In this document: in pieces, positions 52,302 to 61,464 of the stretch
Layout of the letters: every line of letters begins with the position of its first letter
How positions within the stretch are numbered: position 1 is the stretch's first letter
NCBI GenBank assembly: GCA_903881085.1
Contig: CAIRSA010000519.1
Coordinates: 1-64,000 of the forward strand
DNA length: 64,000 bases
Direction of reading: 5' to 3'
DNA from: an uncultured Acidobacteriia bacterium
GTDB lineage: Bacteria > Acidobacteriota > Terriglobia > Bryobacterales > Bryobacteraceae
Notes under the pieces: model-generated
What the model saw: only the letters and a program-made list of their open reading frames with translations
What the model was told of the DNA's origin: nothing
Databases searched by the model: none
Translations under genes and position numbers: made by a program

Positions 52302-53667
52302 TCGCCGCCAATTCATCCACGGCCTGGGTGCCATCGCCCTGGCAGACCTGCTGCGCGGCGAGGCGCGCGCGCCCCATTTTGCCCCGAAAGCGAAGCGGGT
52401 GATTCAGATCTTCTGTCCTGGCGGCGTTTCGCATCTGGACACATTCGACTATAAGCCGGAACTGGAAAAACGCAGCGGCCAGCCGATGCCGGGTGCAGAG
52501 AAGGAGGTCTCATTCCAGGGCGCGAACGGCGCGCTGATGAAGAGTCCGTGGCCGTTTGTGCCCGGCGGGCAGTCAGGCAAGATGATGACCGCGGGCCTGC
52601 CGCACTTGGGCGAACTTGCCGACCAGATGGCGTTTATCCATTCGATGCAGTCACGCTCGAACACGCACGGGCCGGCCTGCGTGGCCATGAATACAGGGTT
52701 CGTGTTTGAAGGCTTTCCGTCGGCGGGTGCTTGGACCAGCTACGCGCTGGGTTCCATGAACGACAATCTTCCGGCGTATGTGGCGATACCGGATGTGCGC
52801 GGCATTCCTCCAGCGGGTCCGGCGAATTGGACGTCAGGCTTTCTGCCAGCCCAGCATCAGGGCGTGGCATTCAGTGCGGCCGATCCGATTCGCAACCTGG
52901 AACGGCCTTCCGGTGTGAGCGCGGCGACCGATGCGGCTTCGCGCGACTTCGCGAAAATGTTAAATATCCGGCACGCGGAGCAACACGCAGGGGACGCAGA
53001 CTTGCGCGCGCGCATCGCCTCTTATGAATTGGCCGCGAGTATGCAACTTTCCGCACCAGAGGTTTCTGACTTGGCGCGCGAATCGAAAGCCACGCAGGAA
53101 TTGTACGGAGTCAACGACAGAAATCCCCTGCTTGCCGCCTATGGACGAAATTGCCTGCTGGCTCGCCGGCTGGTTGAGCGCGGCGTGCGTTACGTGCAGT
53201 TGTACTGTGCCTCGCGTGCCTCCGGCGTAGATGGGTTCCTGAACTGGGATGCACATAAGACTCTTCAGTCCGATTACGAGCGGCATTTCCCCATTCTGGA
53301 CAAGCCGACGGCTGGTCTGATTCGTGATCTCGGCGCCCGCGGATTGTTGGCCGATACCTTGGTATTGTGGACGACGGAGTTCGGCCGTATGCCGACATGC
53401 CAGGAGGGAACATTGGGCCGCGATCATAACCCCGATGCCTATACCGTGTGGATGTTAGGCGCCGGAGTGAAGAATGGCGCGAGTTACGGCGCCACGGACG
53501 AATTCGGCCGCCGCGCGGTGGAGAATGTTGCCACAGTCTACGACTACTGGGCCACGGTACTGCAATTGCTTGGCCTCGACCACCAGAAGCTTTCCTGGTA
53601 TCACAACGGCATCAACCGCCGATTGACTGACGTACACGGGCACGTAATCCGCCAGATCCTGGCCTAA
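52291..53667 (+). CDS. DUF1501 protein, Tat-exported
   Basis: A 458-aa protein. The start at 52291 gives Met-Ser-Thr-Asn-Arg-Arg-Gln-Phe-Ile-His-Gly-Leu, a Tat signal; it overlaps the previous gene by 11 bases. The body (Phe-Cys-Pro-Gly-Gly-Val-Ser-His-Leu-Asp-Thr-Phe-Asp and Thr-Thr-Glu-Phe-Gly-Arg) is DUF1501, which belongs to the alkaline phosphatase/sulfatase superfamily. It is the usual partner of the preceding DUF1549/1553 protein. Confidence 0.9.
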   Translation: MSTNRRQFIHGLGAIALADLLRGEARAPHFAPKAKRVIQIFCPGGVSHLDTFDYKPELEKRSGQPMPGAEKEVSFQGANGALMKSPWPFVPGGQSGKMMTAGLPHLGELADQMAFIHSMQSRSNTHGPACVAMNTGFVFEGFPSAGAWTSYALGSMNDNLPAYVAIPDVRGIPPAGPANWTSGFLPAQHQGVAFSAADPIRNLERPSGVSAATDAASRDFAKMLNIRHAEQHAGDADLRARIASYELAASMQLSAPEVSDLARESKATQELYGVNDRNPLLAAYGRNCLLARRLVERGVRYVQLYCASRASGVDGFLNWDAHKTLQSDYERHFPILDKPTAGLIRDLGARGLLADTLVLWTTEFGRMPTCQEGTLGRDHNPDAYTVWMLGAGVKNGASYGATDEFGRRAVENVATVYDYWATVLQLLGLDHQKLSWYHNGINRRLTDVHGHVIRQILA

Positions 53668-53673
53668 TCCCGA

Positions 53674-53713
53674 TGTAGGGTAGGCTTCAGCCTGCGGAGG
53701 ACTTCAGTCCGAC
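53674..53713. repeat. REP-like twin hairpin, variant
   Basis: TGTAGGG leads into AGGCT-TC-AGCCT, then GCGG and GGACT-TC-AGTCC. This is the same two-stem build as the elements at 40955 and 63181, with other stem sequences. It lies between convergent genes and may end both transcripts. Confidence 0.65.
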
Positions 53714-53726
53714 TGCCGGATTCTGC

Positions 53727-55127
53727 CTAATCGGCGATGATCTCCAACTCGGAAAGATAGAGCCAGCCCTGGTGCGTAAACGTGAAGCGCACATAGCGCG
53801 CGGCTTCGTTCAAGGAGAATTCCGTCCATCCTATGGAAAAGTTCGTTGTGTTCTCAAACGTGTTCGCCGAGCGCCGCGCTGGCGCGTAAGCGATCCCGTC
53901 CTCGGAAAGTTCGATTTGAACCGTGGACGGATGGCGGATAGCCGAGGCCGTCTGAGAGAGTGAGAGCGCACGGACCGATGCAATCTGCTTGAGCGCCCCT
54001 GCGTCGGCCACGATCGTGACTGTGCCTCCACTGAGTTCAGGTTGGAAAGCGACCCACGAGGAGAGCTTCGGATCATTGTATCCGCCGCCGGTCCGGTCCC
54101 CCAGTTTTGCCTGGCACTCATCCTGAAGGGCCGCGTTCCCTGGCATCGCCAATGTGAATTGCAGCGGGATGGCCTTTGCGGATGGCCCGCGGAAAAGTGC
54201 GCTTGCTTCCACAGGGTAGTAGGTTGCCTGGGGCGACATGTCGTTTCCAAAGACCCAGGTAATCAGATTGCTGACAAAGGGCTGCTCGGCCTCGATCTGC
54301 GCTTGCACGCGGGCCGCCGATGCGGGCGAGAAGCGGTCCTGGTCCAGGCCGGGGACGGCGGAAAAAGTCTCCACGATGCTCCACAGCTGCGTGGCCGTTT
54401 GCGTTGTCGCGGATTGAAAAGCGCCATAGTAGGCTGGAAGTTCTTCAACGGCAGGCGCACCGGCTGCTGCGCCAGCACCATCCTGCGGCATCAGAATCGC
54501 CAGATGCGTCGCGGCCAGAAACTGCTCAGCATAAAAGCCAGTTTCCTCCGCGGAAAGTCCGGGCATCGAGCGGTCAGCGTTTTTCTTGAAGACGGTGGAT
54601 GTGCAGACGGGCTTGTTCGGGTCGAGCGTGGCCATGTCGCTGACAAAATCATGCAGCATGGTTGTGCCAAGGTAATTGGGGCCGTAATACTTCACCCAGT
54701 TCAGCCAGATCTCCTGCGTGAAGTACCATCCGGTTAGCGAAGGGTGGTCGCCGAATCGAGCGAGGATGTCCGAAGCCACCTGCCGGTTGTATTTTCGCAA
54801 CGCATCGGTATGGAGTCCGCTCTCCCAAGGGACCGACAATTGCAGCGATCCCAGATAAACCTGCATGCCTGCTTCATCGGCGAGCGACAAAATCGTTTCG
54901 ATCTGCGGATAGGCAGTATCGACGATGTAGCCGCTCGCCGTTGGCTTGAGCTTACCAGAAGAAAGGATAATCGCTGTGTTCATTCCAGATTGGCGCATCC
55001 AGGATAGCTCCTGCCGCCAACTGGTTCGTGACAAGTCACGACTGAACGTTATGAACGACCCATTCAACGAATAAGCTGCGCTTGACAACGCCGAAACGAT
55101 GAAAAGGCAAACAATCCGAAGGGCCAC
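53727..55127 (-). CDS. DUF4434-like glycoside hydrolase-type protein
   Basis: A 466-aa protein with a signal peptide (residues 1-19). The start of the mature region, Leu-Asn-Gly-Ser-Phe-Ile-Thr-Phe, and Trp-Met-Arg-Gln-Ser-Gly-Met-Asn-Thr-Ala-Ile-Ile-Leu are typical of DUF4434 TIM-barrel proteins. Tyr-Phe-Thr-Gln-Glu-Ile-Trp carries a possible catalytic Glu. The last 140 residues are a discoidin-type carbohydrate-binding sandwich. It is exported and probably acts on polysaccharides; the activity is not known. Confidence 0.7.
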   Translation of the reverse strand: MALRIVCLFIVSALSSAAYSLNGSFITFSRDLSRTSWRQELSWMRQSGMNTAIILSSGKLKPTASGYIVDTAYPQIETILSLADEAGMQVYLGSLQLSVPWESGLHTDALRKYNRQVASDILARFGDHPSLTGWYFTQEIWLNWVKYYGPNYLGTTMLHDFVSDMATLDPNKPVCTSTVFKKNADRSMPGLSAEETGFYAEQFLAATHLAILMPQDGAGAAAGAPAVEELPAYYGAFQSATTQTATQLWSIVETFSAVPGLDQDRFSPASAARVQAQIEAEQPFVSNLITWVFGNDMSPQATYYPVEASALFRGPSAKAIPLQFTLAMPGNAALQDECQAKLGDRTGGGYNDPKLSSWVAFQPELSGGTVTIVADAGALKQIASVRALSLSQTASAIRHPSTVQIELSEDGIAYAPARRSANTFENTTNFSIGWTEFSLNEAARYVRFTFTHQGWLYLSELEIIAD

Positions 55128-55135
55128 CTGCTAAC

Positions 55136-55185
55136 GATCTCCTATTGATCACCGGGACAAGTCCCTGATGATCTATCGGAGATTC
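55136..55185. other. Long imperfect hairpin
   Basis: GATCTCC ... GATCA ... GGGAC - AA - GTCCC ... GATC ... GGAGATTC forms a stem of about 23 bp with a few mismatches. It lies between the DUF4434 start and the nuclease end. Without a T-run it is not a typical terminator; it may be a transcript end or a remnant of a small mobile repeat. Confidence 0.6.
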
Positions 55186-55283
55186 TCAGCAGCTACATTA
55201 GAGCGTGTTCGCTATTTATTCGCCTGTGTGGGGTTTGGCCGCCGCAAAGGTTGTTGGAAAACTACCTTGCCCCGGTCAAATTG

Positions 55284-56138
55284 CTACTTCTTGCCGATAA
55301 CGTCTTCCAACGTCCTGGCATCCAGCAATTGCTCGGTCCATTGATCAAGCTGATCCAAACTCGCTTCGTTCAAGCGTTGGGAAGCCCAGACGGGGACTCG
55401 GCCGAACTTGGAGCGCAGCATTTTAAGCATAATCTTCTGCATGCCCTTCGCTTCACCCTTGGCTTCACCCTTGGCTTCACCCTCGGCCTCGCCCTTGGCA
55501 TAGACCTCGCGTAGGAAACCGTTCTTCTGAATGTCGATATAGACAGATCCCATATGCTCTAGCTCCATTCTCATCTTTCCCGATAAATTGCGCAAGCCCG
55601 ATAACACCACCAACTGAGAAAGCACGCGAGTGCGCGCTTCCGGGTCCAAAGTCGCTGCCTGACGGGCAATTTCGCCTAACTGACTCAAGCCATCCTTCGC
55701 AAGCATTGCCAGAGCCAAATCGCCTGGACAACCGCTCTCCATGAGCGATTCGGCATCGAAGTCGCGAATATCCACCAATTCGAAGGAATAATCCATGCGG
55801 CCAATTTTAAGCTTCGACGGCATGCGAAGCTTCGCCTCGCCAACGTACAAAACCACTTGCCGGACAGACCGGCGCCGGTATTTATGCCCAATAAGCAAAC
55901 AGTAAATACCTTCGCGGTATGTAAGATCGTTTATATTCTGTCCCTGTATCTCGAAGTGGAAAATACTATCGTCCTCAAGCAGTGCCACTAAGTCCGCGCG
56001 CCGCTCCATCAACTTCGGGAACTCAACGTTCAGGAATTCGCGAACCGGCACACCGCCCGTCCACTGCGGCAGAAGGCTTGTCTGGTCCATCTGAAACAGG
56101 TCCCGCAGCACCCGGTCATATCGAAAATGGCCTTTCAT
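55284..56138 (-). CDS. Rpn-type PD-(D/E)XK nuclease family protein
   Basis: A 284-aa protein. The N-terminal half (Arg-Arg-Ala-Asp-Leu-Val-Ala-Leu-Leu-Glu, then Phe-His-Phe-Glu-Ile-Gln-Gly) has the D...E-x-Q layout of Rpn-like nucleases. A Lys-Gly-Glu-Ala repeat (about residues 214-232) arises from a 12-bp DNA repeat near 55446-55500. The C-terminus is DUF4351-like. Related proteins promote RecA-independent recombination in E. coli. It overlaps the DUF1080 gene by 4 bases. Confidence 0.8.
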   Translation of the reverse strand: MKGHFRYDRVLRDLFQMDQTSLLPQWTGGVPVREFLNVEFPKLMERRADLVALLEDDSIFHFEIQGQNINDLTYREGIYCLLIGHKYRRRSVRQVVLYVGEAKLRMPSKLKIGRMDYSFELVDIRDFDAESLMESGCPGDLALAMLAKDGLSQLGEIARQAATLDPEARTRVLSQLVVLSGLRNLSGKMRMELEHMGSVYIDIQKNGFLREVYAKGEAEGEAKGEAKGEAKGMQKIMLKMLRSKFGRVPVWASQRLNEASLDQLDQWTEQLLDARTLEDVIGKK

Positions 56139-56839
56139 TTAATCTCCGGAGCCGTCTGCTCCGGCGTCGTCACGCCCGGCGGCAACTCCATAATCTTCAT
56201 ATTCCGGAAATGAATCTCCGCGCCTTCCGACTCCATGCACAGATAGCCCTTCTTCTGCGAAGACTTCTGCAGGCCGTTGACCACCTTCCCATTCACTGAC
56301 ATCTTCACCACGCCGTCGATGGCCACCACATCGTAGGTATTCCATTCTCCGCGGCCTTTGCAACGGTTCTCCACCGACATGCTGCGCGTGCCCCGCGGAT
56401 TGTCGGGCACTGTCGTCACGCCGCCCACGCCAAACAGTTCGCCGTGGACATACGCCAGCGGCGGGACAACCCCGTTTCGCGTGTTCAGCTTGGGCCAATC
56501 CAGCTCCAGCATCTGCACCTCAACGCCGTTGGGCAGGCGGTTCTTCTCGCCCGGCTTGGCGTCGCTCCAGATGAAGATGCCGGAGTTCCCGCCCGCCTCC
56601 AGGTGCATCCATTCCACGTGCATGACGAAGTTCTCATACTGCTTCACGCTGCGCATCACGCCGATTGGATGGCCGGTGCACACCAACATTCCGTCGCGCA
56701 CTTTCCACGTATCGGGGTCGGTGTTGACGTTCACCCAGCCGGTGAGGTCCTTGCCGTTGAACATGTCGACCCACTGCGGAATCGGCTCTCCGAGAACGGC
56801 CACTAGGGTCAGGAACGAAATTGCCAGGAATGGTTTCAT
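56135..56839 (-). CDS. DUF1080 (3-keto-disaccharide hydrolase-like) secreted protein
   Basis: A 234-aa protein with a signal peptide ending Ala-Val-Leu-Gly. The core Phe-Asn-Gly-Lys-Asp-Leu-Thr-Gly-Trp, the Asn-Ser-Gly-Ile-Phe strand and Glu-Val-Gln-Met-Leu-Glu are DUF1080 hallmarks in a concanavalin-like fold. Members include enzymes that hydrolyse 3-keto-glycosides. It fits the carbohydrate-degrading context. Confidence 0.9.
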   Translation of the reverse strand: MKPFLAISFLTLVAVLGEPIPQWVDMFNGKDLTGWVNVNTDPDTWKVRDGMLVCTGHPIGVMRSVKQYENFVMHVEWMHLEAGGNSGIFIWSDAKPGEKNRLPNGVEVQMLELDWPKLNTRNGVVPPLAYVHGELFGVGGVTTVPDNPRGTRSMSVENRCKGRGEWNTYDVVAIDGVVKMSVNGKVVNGLQKSSQKKGYLCMESEGAEIHFRNMKIMELPPGVTTPEQTAPEIK

Positions 56840-56867
56840 CGTTCCACTATTAAACTACAATGCAGGA

Positions 56868-57893
56868 ATGCAGACAATTTGCGTCACCGGTGTCAGCGGC
56901 TTCATTGCCTCCTGGATTGTGAAAGGACTGCTTGACCGCAGCCATCGCGTACGCGGCACCGTGCGCAACGCGGCTAAGGGCGCGCCTCACTTGCAGATCC
57001 TGCCAGGCGCCGATGAGCGGCTGGAACTGGTCTCCGCCGATCTGATGCGCGATGGCTCATTCGACGCAGCGGTGGCCGGTTGCGATGCCGTGATCCACAC
57101 CGCCAGCCCATACATCCTCGACGCGAAAGATCCGCAGCACGATCTTGTCGACCCGGCCGTGATGGGCACCAAGACCGTGCTCGAATCCTGCCTGAAAGCG
57201 CCGTCAGTAAAGCGCGTGGTCCTCACCTCTTCGATGGCCGCCATCACCGACGAGCCGGAAAATGACAAGGTGCTGACCGATGCTGACTGGAACACCAAGT
57301 CCACGCTAGACCGCAATCCCTACTATCTTTCGAAGACGCTCGCCGAGCGCGCGGCCTGGCAATTCATCGCAGCCAGCAAGCCCGCATTCGACCTCGTCGT
57401 CGTAAATCCATTCTTCGTCATCGGCCCCTCTCTGACGGCCGAACTGAACACCACGAACCAGATCTTCGTCGACATGCTGAAGGGCACCTACCCCGGCATC
57501 ATGAATCTAAGCTGGGGCATGGTGGACGTGCGCGACGTGGCCGAATCGCACATCCGCGCCATGGAACTCCCAGCCGCGAATGGCCGTTATATTTGCGCGA
57601 ATGACGCAGTGCCAATGCGCACAGTGGTCGAATGGCTGAACGAATTCGGCTACGGAGAAGAGCACAAGCTGCCGAAGCTGGGGATGGATTGCACGATCGG
57701 CGACTACCTGGTGAAGCTCAGCTCCTACACGCAACCGAAGGGCGTCGGCGACTACTTGCGAACGCACATCGGCAAGACGCCGCGCTACGACACGTCGAAA
57801 ATTCGGCAGGAACTCGGCATCCAGTTTCGTGACGTGAAACAGAGCGTCCGCGAAACACTGGCTGACCTGGAAGAGTGGGGGCACCTGAGCTAA
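56868..57893 (+). CDS. NAD(P)-dependent reductase, extended SDR (dihydroflavonol-reductase-like)
   Basis: A 341-aa protein. The Rossmann motif Thr-Gly-Val-Ser-Gly-Phe-Ile-Ala stands at residues 6-13. The catalytic Tyr-Tyr-Leu-Ser-Lys lies in Asn-Pro-Tyr-Tyr-Leu-Ser-Lys, with Ser in Leu-Thr-Ser-Ser-Met-Ala. Such enzymes reduce aldehydes or ketones. The in-frame open reading continues upstream on the opposite side of the DUF1080 gene but the fold begins here. The substrate is unknown. Confidence 0.85.
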   Translation: MQTICVTGVSGFIASWIVKGLLDRSHRVRGTVRNAAKGAPHLQILPGADERLELVSADLMRDGSFDAAVAGCDAVIHTASPYILDAKDPQHDLVDPAVMGTKTVLESCLKAPSVKRVVLTSSMAAITDEPENDKVLTDADWNTKSTLDRNPYYLSKTLAERAAWQFIAASKPAFDLVVVNPFFVIGPSLTAELNTTNQIFVDMLKGTYPGIMNLSWGMVDVRDVAESHIRAMELPAANGRYICANDAVPMRTVVEWLNEFGYGEEHKLPKLGMDCTIGDYLVKLSSYTQPKGVGDYLRTHIGKTPRYDTSKIRQELGIQFRDVKQSVRETLADLEEWGHLS

Positions 57894-57914
57894 CCGCAAG
57901 CGCCCCCGCAGGTG

Positions 57915-60308
57915 TTACAAACAACCAAGGAACGTCAGAATCGCCTGCTTGCTCGCCGCATCCAACGCCAGGAAAGCACTCTTCGAAGTCTGCGCCTGGC
58001 CGCTATGCGCCGTGATCGCATCGGTCAATGAAAGCGCGCGGCCGTCGTGCAAAAACTTCCCGCGCTCCGATACTTTCCACAGCGGCATGGTCCGCCACTC
58101 ACTGCCCAAAGCCGAACCCTGCTTCATCTTGTCGTCAAAAGCCGGGCCCATGTCGTGCAGCAGCAAGTCCGAATACAGCGTGACCGCCTGTCGCGCGCCA
58201 GGTCCGGGTAGCGACGGCGTGTGGCACGTCGCGCAGCCAATTGTGGCGAAGATCGTTGCGCCGTTGCTGGTTGTGCAAGCCGTTGCCGGAGCGGGCGGAT
58301 CAATCGTGTTCAGGAACTTCGCCGCCGCCTGCAGCGCGAAACCATCCACTTCAGGTGCGTGCCGATTCGCGCCGCAGTCCGTCAACTCATCGATTGGTTC
58401 CAGCGGGTTGGTCACTCCCATCTCATTGCGGAACGCTTCGCCCATGAACTCAACCAGCGTCGCCACGTTGGCCTTCCAACCGAACTTGCCTACGCGCCCA
58501 TCGGGCAGCATGTTGGGGCGGCCGCGAACGGCGGCGGGCTGCGCGTTCATGTTGACAATCATATCGCCCAGCGCGATGGTGTCAATCAATCCGTTGCCGC
58601 GCAGAGTCATCGGGTTTCTTACGGAACTGATGGTTGCCGTTGCCGGAATGCCAGGAGCAACCGCGCAGGGCAAGCCCAACTCCGTTACGGAATGCGTACG
58701 CGCCACCGGTCCCCCGCGGCCTTCCATGTTATCGAACGCACCGTTGACCAAAGTCTGTCCAACCATGCGCACCTGCTGATTCACAGCCGTGCCCATGCCA
58801 CCCGCGAACGGCGCATTGTGGCAGCCCGCGCACGACTCTTCATTGAATAGCGGACCGAGCCCTTGCGAAGGCGACAGCTTCAGCGAGAACAAAAATGTGC
58901 CTACGCTCGTCATGTCGCCGGCCATGCTGCCATTGGCGGCCTGCTTCATAATCAGGTCGGTGGAAACCTTCGCGCCGAATGCCGGAACTACCATCAACAC
59001 GCCGCCCGCGTTAGGTGTCAGCGCCGTGACATAAATGGAACGGCCATCGGAAGAGACCGCAATCCCATTCACCAGGAATTTGGTCAAGCCATCTGCCTGG
59101 ATCGAGCGAACCGCTTGCACCGTGCCGCCGACATCCATCCGCACAATGGTGTTGTTGCTGCGGTTCAAAACATACAAGTCAGATCCGCCGCCTAACGTGG
59201 TGTTGCTGGCGAAACTGCCGTGCGAGATCTCGCGCGTAGTCGGCGCAACGTCCATTGGAAGGTTGAACTCCTCGGCCACAATCTCGCGGCGGCTTCCGTA
59301 GAACATGGTCCCGTCGTCTGTCAGGTCCAACACCACCAGCCGGTTGGCCTGAGGATCGGCAATGAACAGGTTCTGGCTGGGCACCCAGTTGAAGGCCATG
59401 CCCTGGCGCGAAGTGACGTTCGGATCCATGGATTCCGCTGTCGCGCGATCCACTCGATCCACCGGACTCACGGTGCCCGGAGGCGCCAACGCGTCGACAC
59501 CCTTAAGCACATTCACCTGTGCCACGCTGCCATCGGCCAACACCGTGGCGAAGACCGCGCGTCCGGTCAGGTCGGGCGACTTCGTAAGAATCGCCGTACC
59601 CAGCGCGGCGCTGGTGATGCCCTGCGTCGACTTGTCACTGCGGTTGGTCAGGTTCCCTGCAAAGATGCCCCCGGCCGTGGTGCTTGGCGCACCGGCCAAC
59701 GGATAACCTTGCGGGTCCAGCACAGAGATGGTTCCCATGCCCTTCGCGCCATTCGGAGCATTCGCCAGCCAGGGTCGTCCGTTTCCATTATTAATAGAGA
59801 TGCTCAGCGGCAAACTGGCGCTAGGAAAGTCGGCCGTAACCGCCTGTGGCTCTTTCACGCTGTTCAGGAAAGCCGGGCTCTGCGCAGCATACATCTGCAC
59901 CGCGCCGTTCAGCGCGCTTGCCTGCCCACCTGCTTGAGCGAAGACTGCCGGCACGTCCAGCGGCCCTTTGGCTGGGTCGATCGAGATCACCGAGCCTTCC
60001 GGTTCCTGTGGGTGCGCCAGCTGAGCGCCGAAATTTGAGGTGGATGCAACCAGCACGCGCTTGGCATCTAGCACTTGGCCACCCTGCGCGAAAGGAGAAA
60101 GTGCCGCGTTATCGTGCAGCGGGCTTCCGCGCAAAAAGTCTCCTGCCTCGGCGACTGCGCCAGCGCCTGGAATTCCCCGGGCGAGGATGCGCGCCTTGAG
60201 CACGCCTCCCTTGTCCCGCGCTTGTTTGTCTGAGGCCGAGTATAGGCCAACCAGTCCCACCGTCATGATCAAAGCGGCGCGTTGCATTCCTTTTGTGGTT
60301 CTCGACAT
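57915..60308 (-). CDS. Di-heme oxidoreductase with N-terminal propeller region
   Basis: A 797-aa protein with an AAAGGAG ribosome-binding site and an N-terminal membrane or signal segment. Residues to about 470 have repeating beta-propeller-like strands (Leu-Phe-Ile-Ala-Asp-Pro-Gln, Leu-Tyr-Val-Leu-Asn-Arg). The rest is a di-heme oxidoreductase: Cys-Ala-Gly-Cys-His in Glu-Glu-Ser-Cys-Ala-Gly-Cys-His-Asn and Cys-Ala-Thr-Cys-His, with Leu-Leu-His-Asp-Met-Gly near the end. It is likely periplasmic. A peroxidase- or thiol-oxidase-like role is possible. Confidence 0.8.
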   Translation of the reverse strand: MSRTTKGMQRAALIMTVGLVGLYSASDKQARDKGGVLKARILARGIPGAGAVAEAGDFLRGSPLHDNAALSPFAQGGQVLDAKRVLVASTSNFGAQLAHPQEPEGSVISIDPAKGPLDVPAVFAQAGGQASALNGAVQMYAAQSPAFLNSVKEPQAVTADFPSASLPLSISINNGNGRPWLANAPNGAKGMGTISVLDPQGYPLAGAPSTTAGGIFAGNLTNRSDKSTQGITSAALGTAILTKSPDLTGRAVFATVLADGSVAQVNVLKGVDALAPPGTVSPVDRVDRATAESMDPNVTSRQGMAFNWVPSQNLFIADPQANRLVVLDLTDDGTMFYGSRREIVAEEFNLPMDVAPTTREISHGSFASNTTLGGGSDLYVLNRSNNTIVRMDVGGTVQAVRSIQADGLTKFLVNGIAVSSDGRSIYVTALTPNAGGVLMVVPAFGAKVSTDLIMKQAANGSMAGDMTSVGTFLFSLKLSPSQGLGPLFNEESCAGCHNAPFAGGMGTAVNQQVRMVGQTLVNGAFDNMEGRGGPVARTHSVTELGLPCAVAPGIPATATISSVRNPMTLRGNGLIDTIALGDMIVNMNAQPAAVRGRPNMLPDGRVGKFGWKANVATLVEFMGEAFRNEMGVTNPLEPIDELTDCGANRHAPEVDGFALQAAAKFLNTIDPPAPATACTTSNGATIFATIGCATCHTPSLPGPGARQAVTLYSDLLLHDMGPAFDDKMKQGSALGSEWRTMPLWKVSERGKFLHDGRALSLTDAITAHSGQAQTSKSAFLALDAASKQAILTFLGCL

Positions 60309-60447
60309 TGTTCTTGCTCCTTTGAATTAGCTAGCTCTCAGCTGTAAGGGCGCATTGCCAAGGTGGATTGCACCATAATACTTGAATTTATTTGGAATTT
60401 GTTTGGAGGCTGGGTAATCGCTGACTGAACTGATAAACTAGAAAGTT

Positions 60448-61464
60448 ATGCGTGCATCCTTCTATCAAGGCAACAAGTCCTTTGCCGTTGGCGACTGCGC
60501 CCCCGTCGCGCCAGAAGCAGGCCAAGCCCAGATTCGCGTTTCCCATTGCGGCATCTGCGGCACTGATCTACACATCTATCTCGGCCACATGGACCATCGC
60601 GTGAAGATGCCCCAGGTGATCGGGCACGAAATGTCGGGGACCATTGAACAGGTCGGCCCCGGCGTTACCGATTTCAAACCCGGTGACCGCGTCACCGTCA
60701 TGCCGCTCGATTGGTGCGGCGAATGCCCCGCTTGCAAAGCCGGCAACAGCCATGTCTGCCAGAAGCTGAAGTTCATCGGCATCGATGTTCCAGGCGCACT
60801 GCAGACCATGTGGACCGTGCCCGCACGTACCCTTCTAAAGATTCCTGAAAACCTGTCGCTGGAACACGCGGCCATGATCGAACCAATCGCCGTTGCCTGC
60901 CACGACGTGCGTCTGGGCGAAGTGAAGCCCGGCGACTACGCCGTGGTCATCGGCGGCGGACCCATCGGGGCGCTGGTGGCCTTGGTCGCCAAGTCGGCCG
61001 GTGCGCGCGTGCTGGTCAGTGAAGTGAACCCCTACCGCATCCAACTGGCCAAGGAACTCGGGCTCGATGTGGTGAACCCCACCGAAGTGAACATCGAAGA
61101 ACTGGTGAATGAGCAGACCGGCACCGCCGGTGCGGATGTGGTCTTCGAAGTCTCTGGCTCGGCCGCCGGCGCGGAGTTGATGACCAAGCTGCCGCGCGTT
61201 CGCGGACGCATCGTCATCGTGGCCATCTTCGCCAAGCCGCCAAACGTCGACCTGTTCCGCTTCTTCTGGCGCGAACTGAAGCTGTGCGGTGCACGCGTTT
61301 ATGAACACGAAGATTTCGAAGCCGCGATCAAACTGGCCGCAGCCGGTGCGATCCCGATCAAACAGTTGATTACCGCAGTCTACCCGCTCGACAATCTGCA
61401 GACCGGCCTGGAGCAGATGGAAAAGGGCGGGGACGTAATGAAGGTGCTGGTGACCTGCGAATGA
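60448..61464 (+). CDS. Zinc-dependent alcohol dehydrogenase (MDR family)
   Basis: A 338-aa protein. Catalytic zinc ligands are C37, H60 and E61 (Gly-His-Glu). The structural zinc site is C90, C93, C96 and C104. The NAD motif Gly-Gly-Gly-Pro-Ile-Gly stands near residue 168. It is like sorbitol or threonine dehydrogenases. It overlaps the next gene by 4 bases, so the pair probably works on one sugar-acid or polyol pathway. Confidence 0.9.
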   Translation: MRASFYQGNKSFAVGDCAPVAPEAGQAQIRVSHCGICGTDLHIYLGHMDHRVKMPQVIGHEMSGTIEQVGPGVTDFKPGDRVTVMPLDWCGECPACKAGNSHVCQKLKFIGIDVPGALQTMWTVPARTLLKIPENLSLEHAAMIEPIAVACHDVRLGEVKPGDYAVVIGGGPIGALVALVAKSAGARVLVSEVNPYRIQLAKELGLDVVNPTEVNIEELVNEQTGTAGADVVFEVSGSAAGAELMTKLPRVRGRIVIVAIFAKPPNVDLFRFFWRELKLCGARVYEHEDFEAAIKLAAAGAIPIKQLITAVYPLDNLQTGLEQMEKGGDVMKVLVTCE

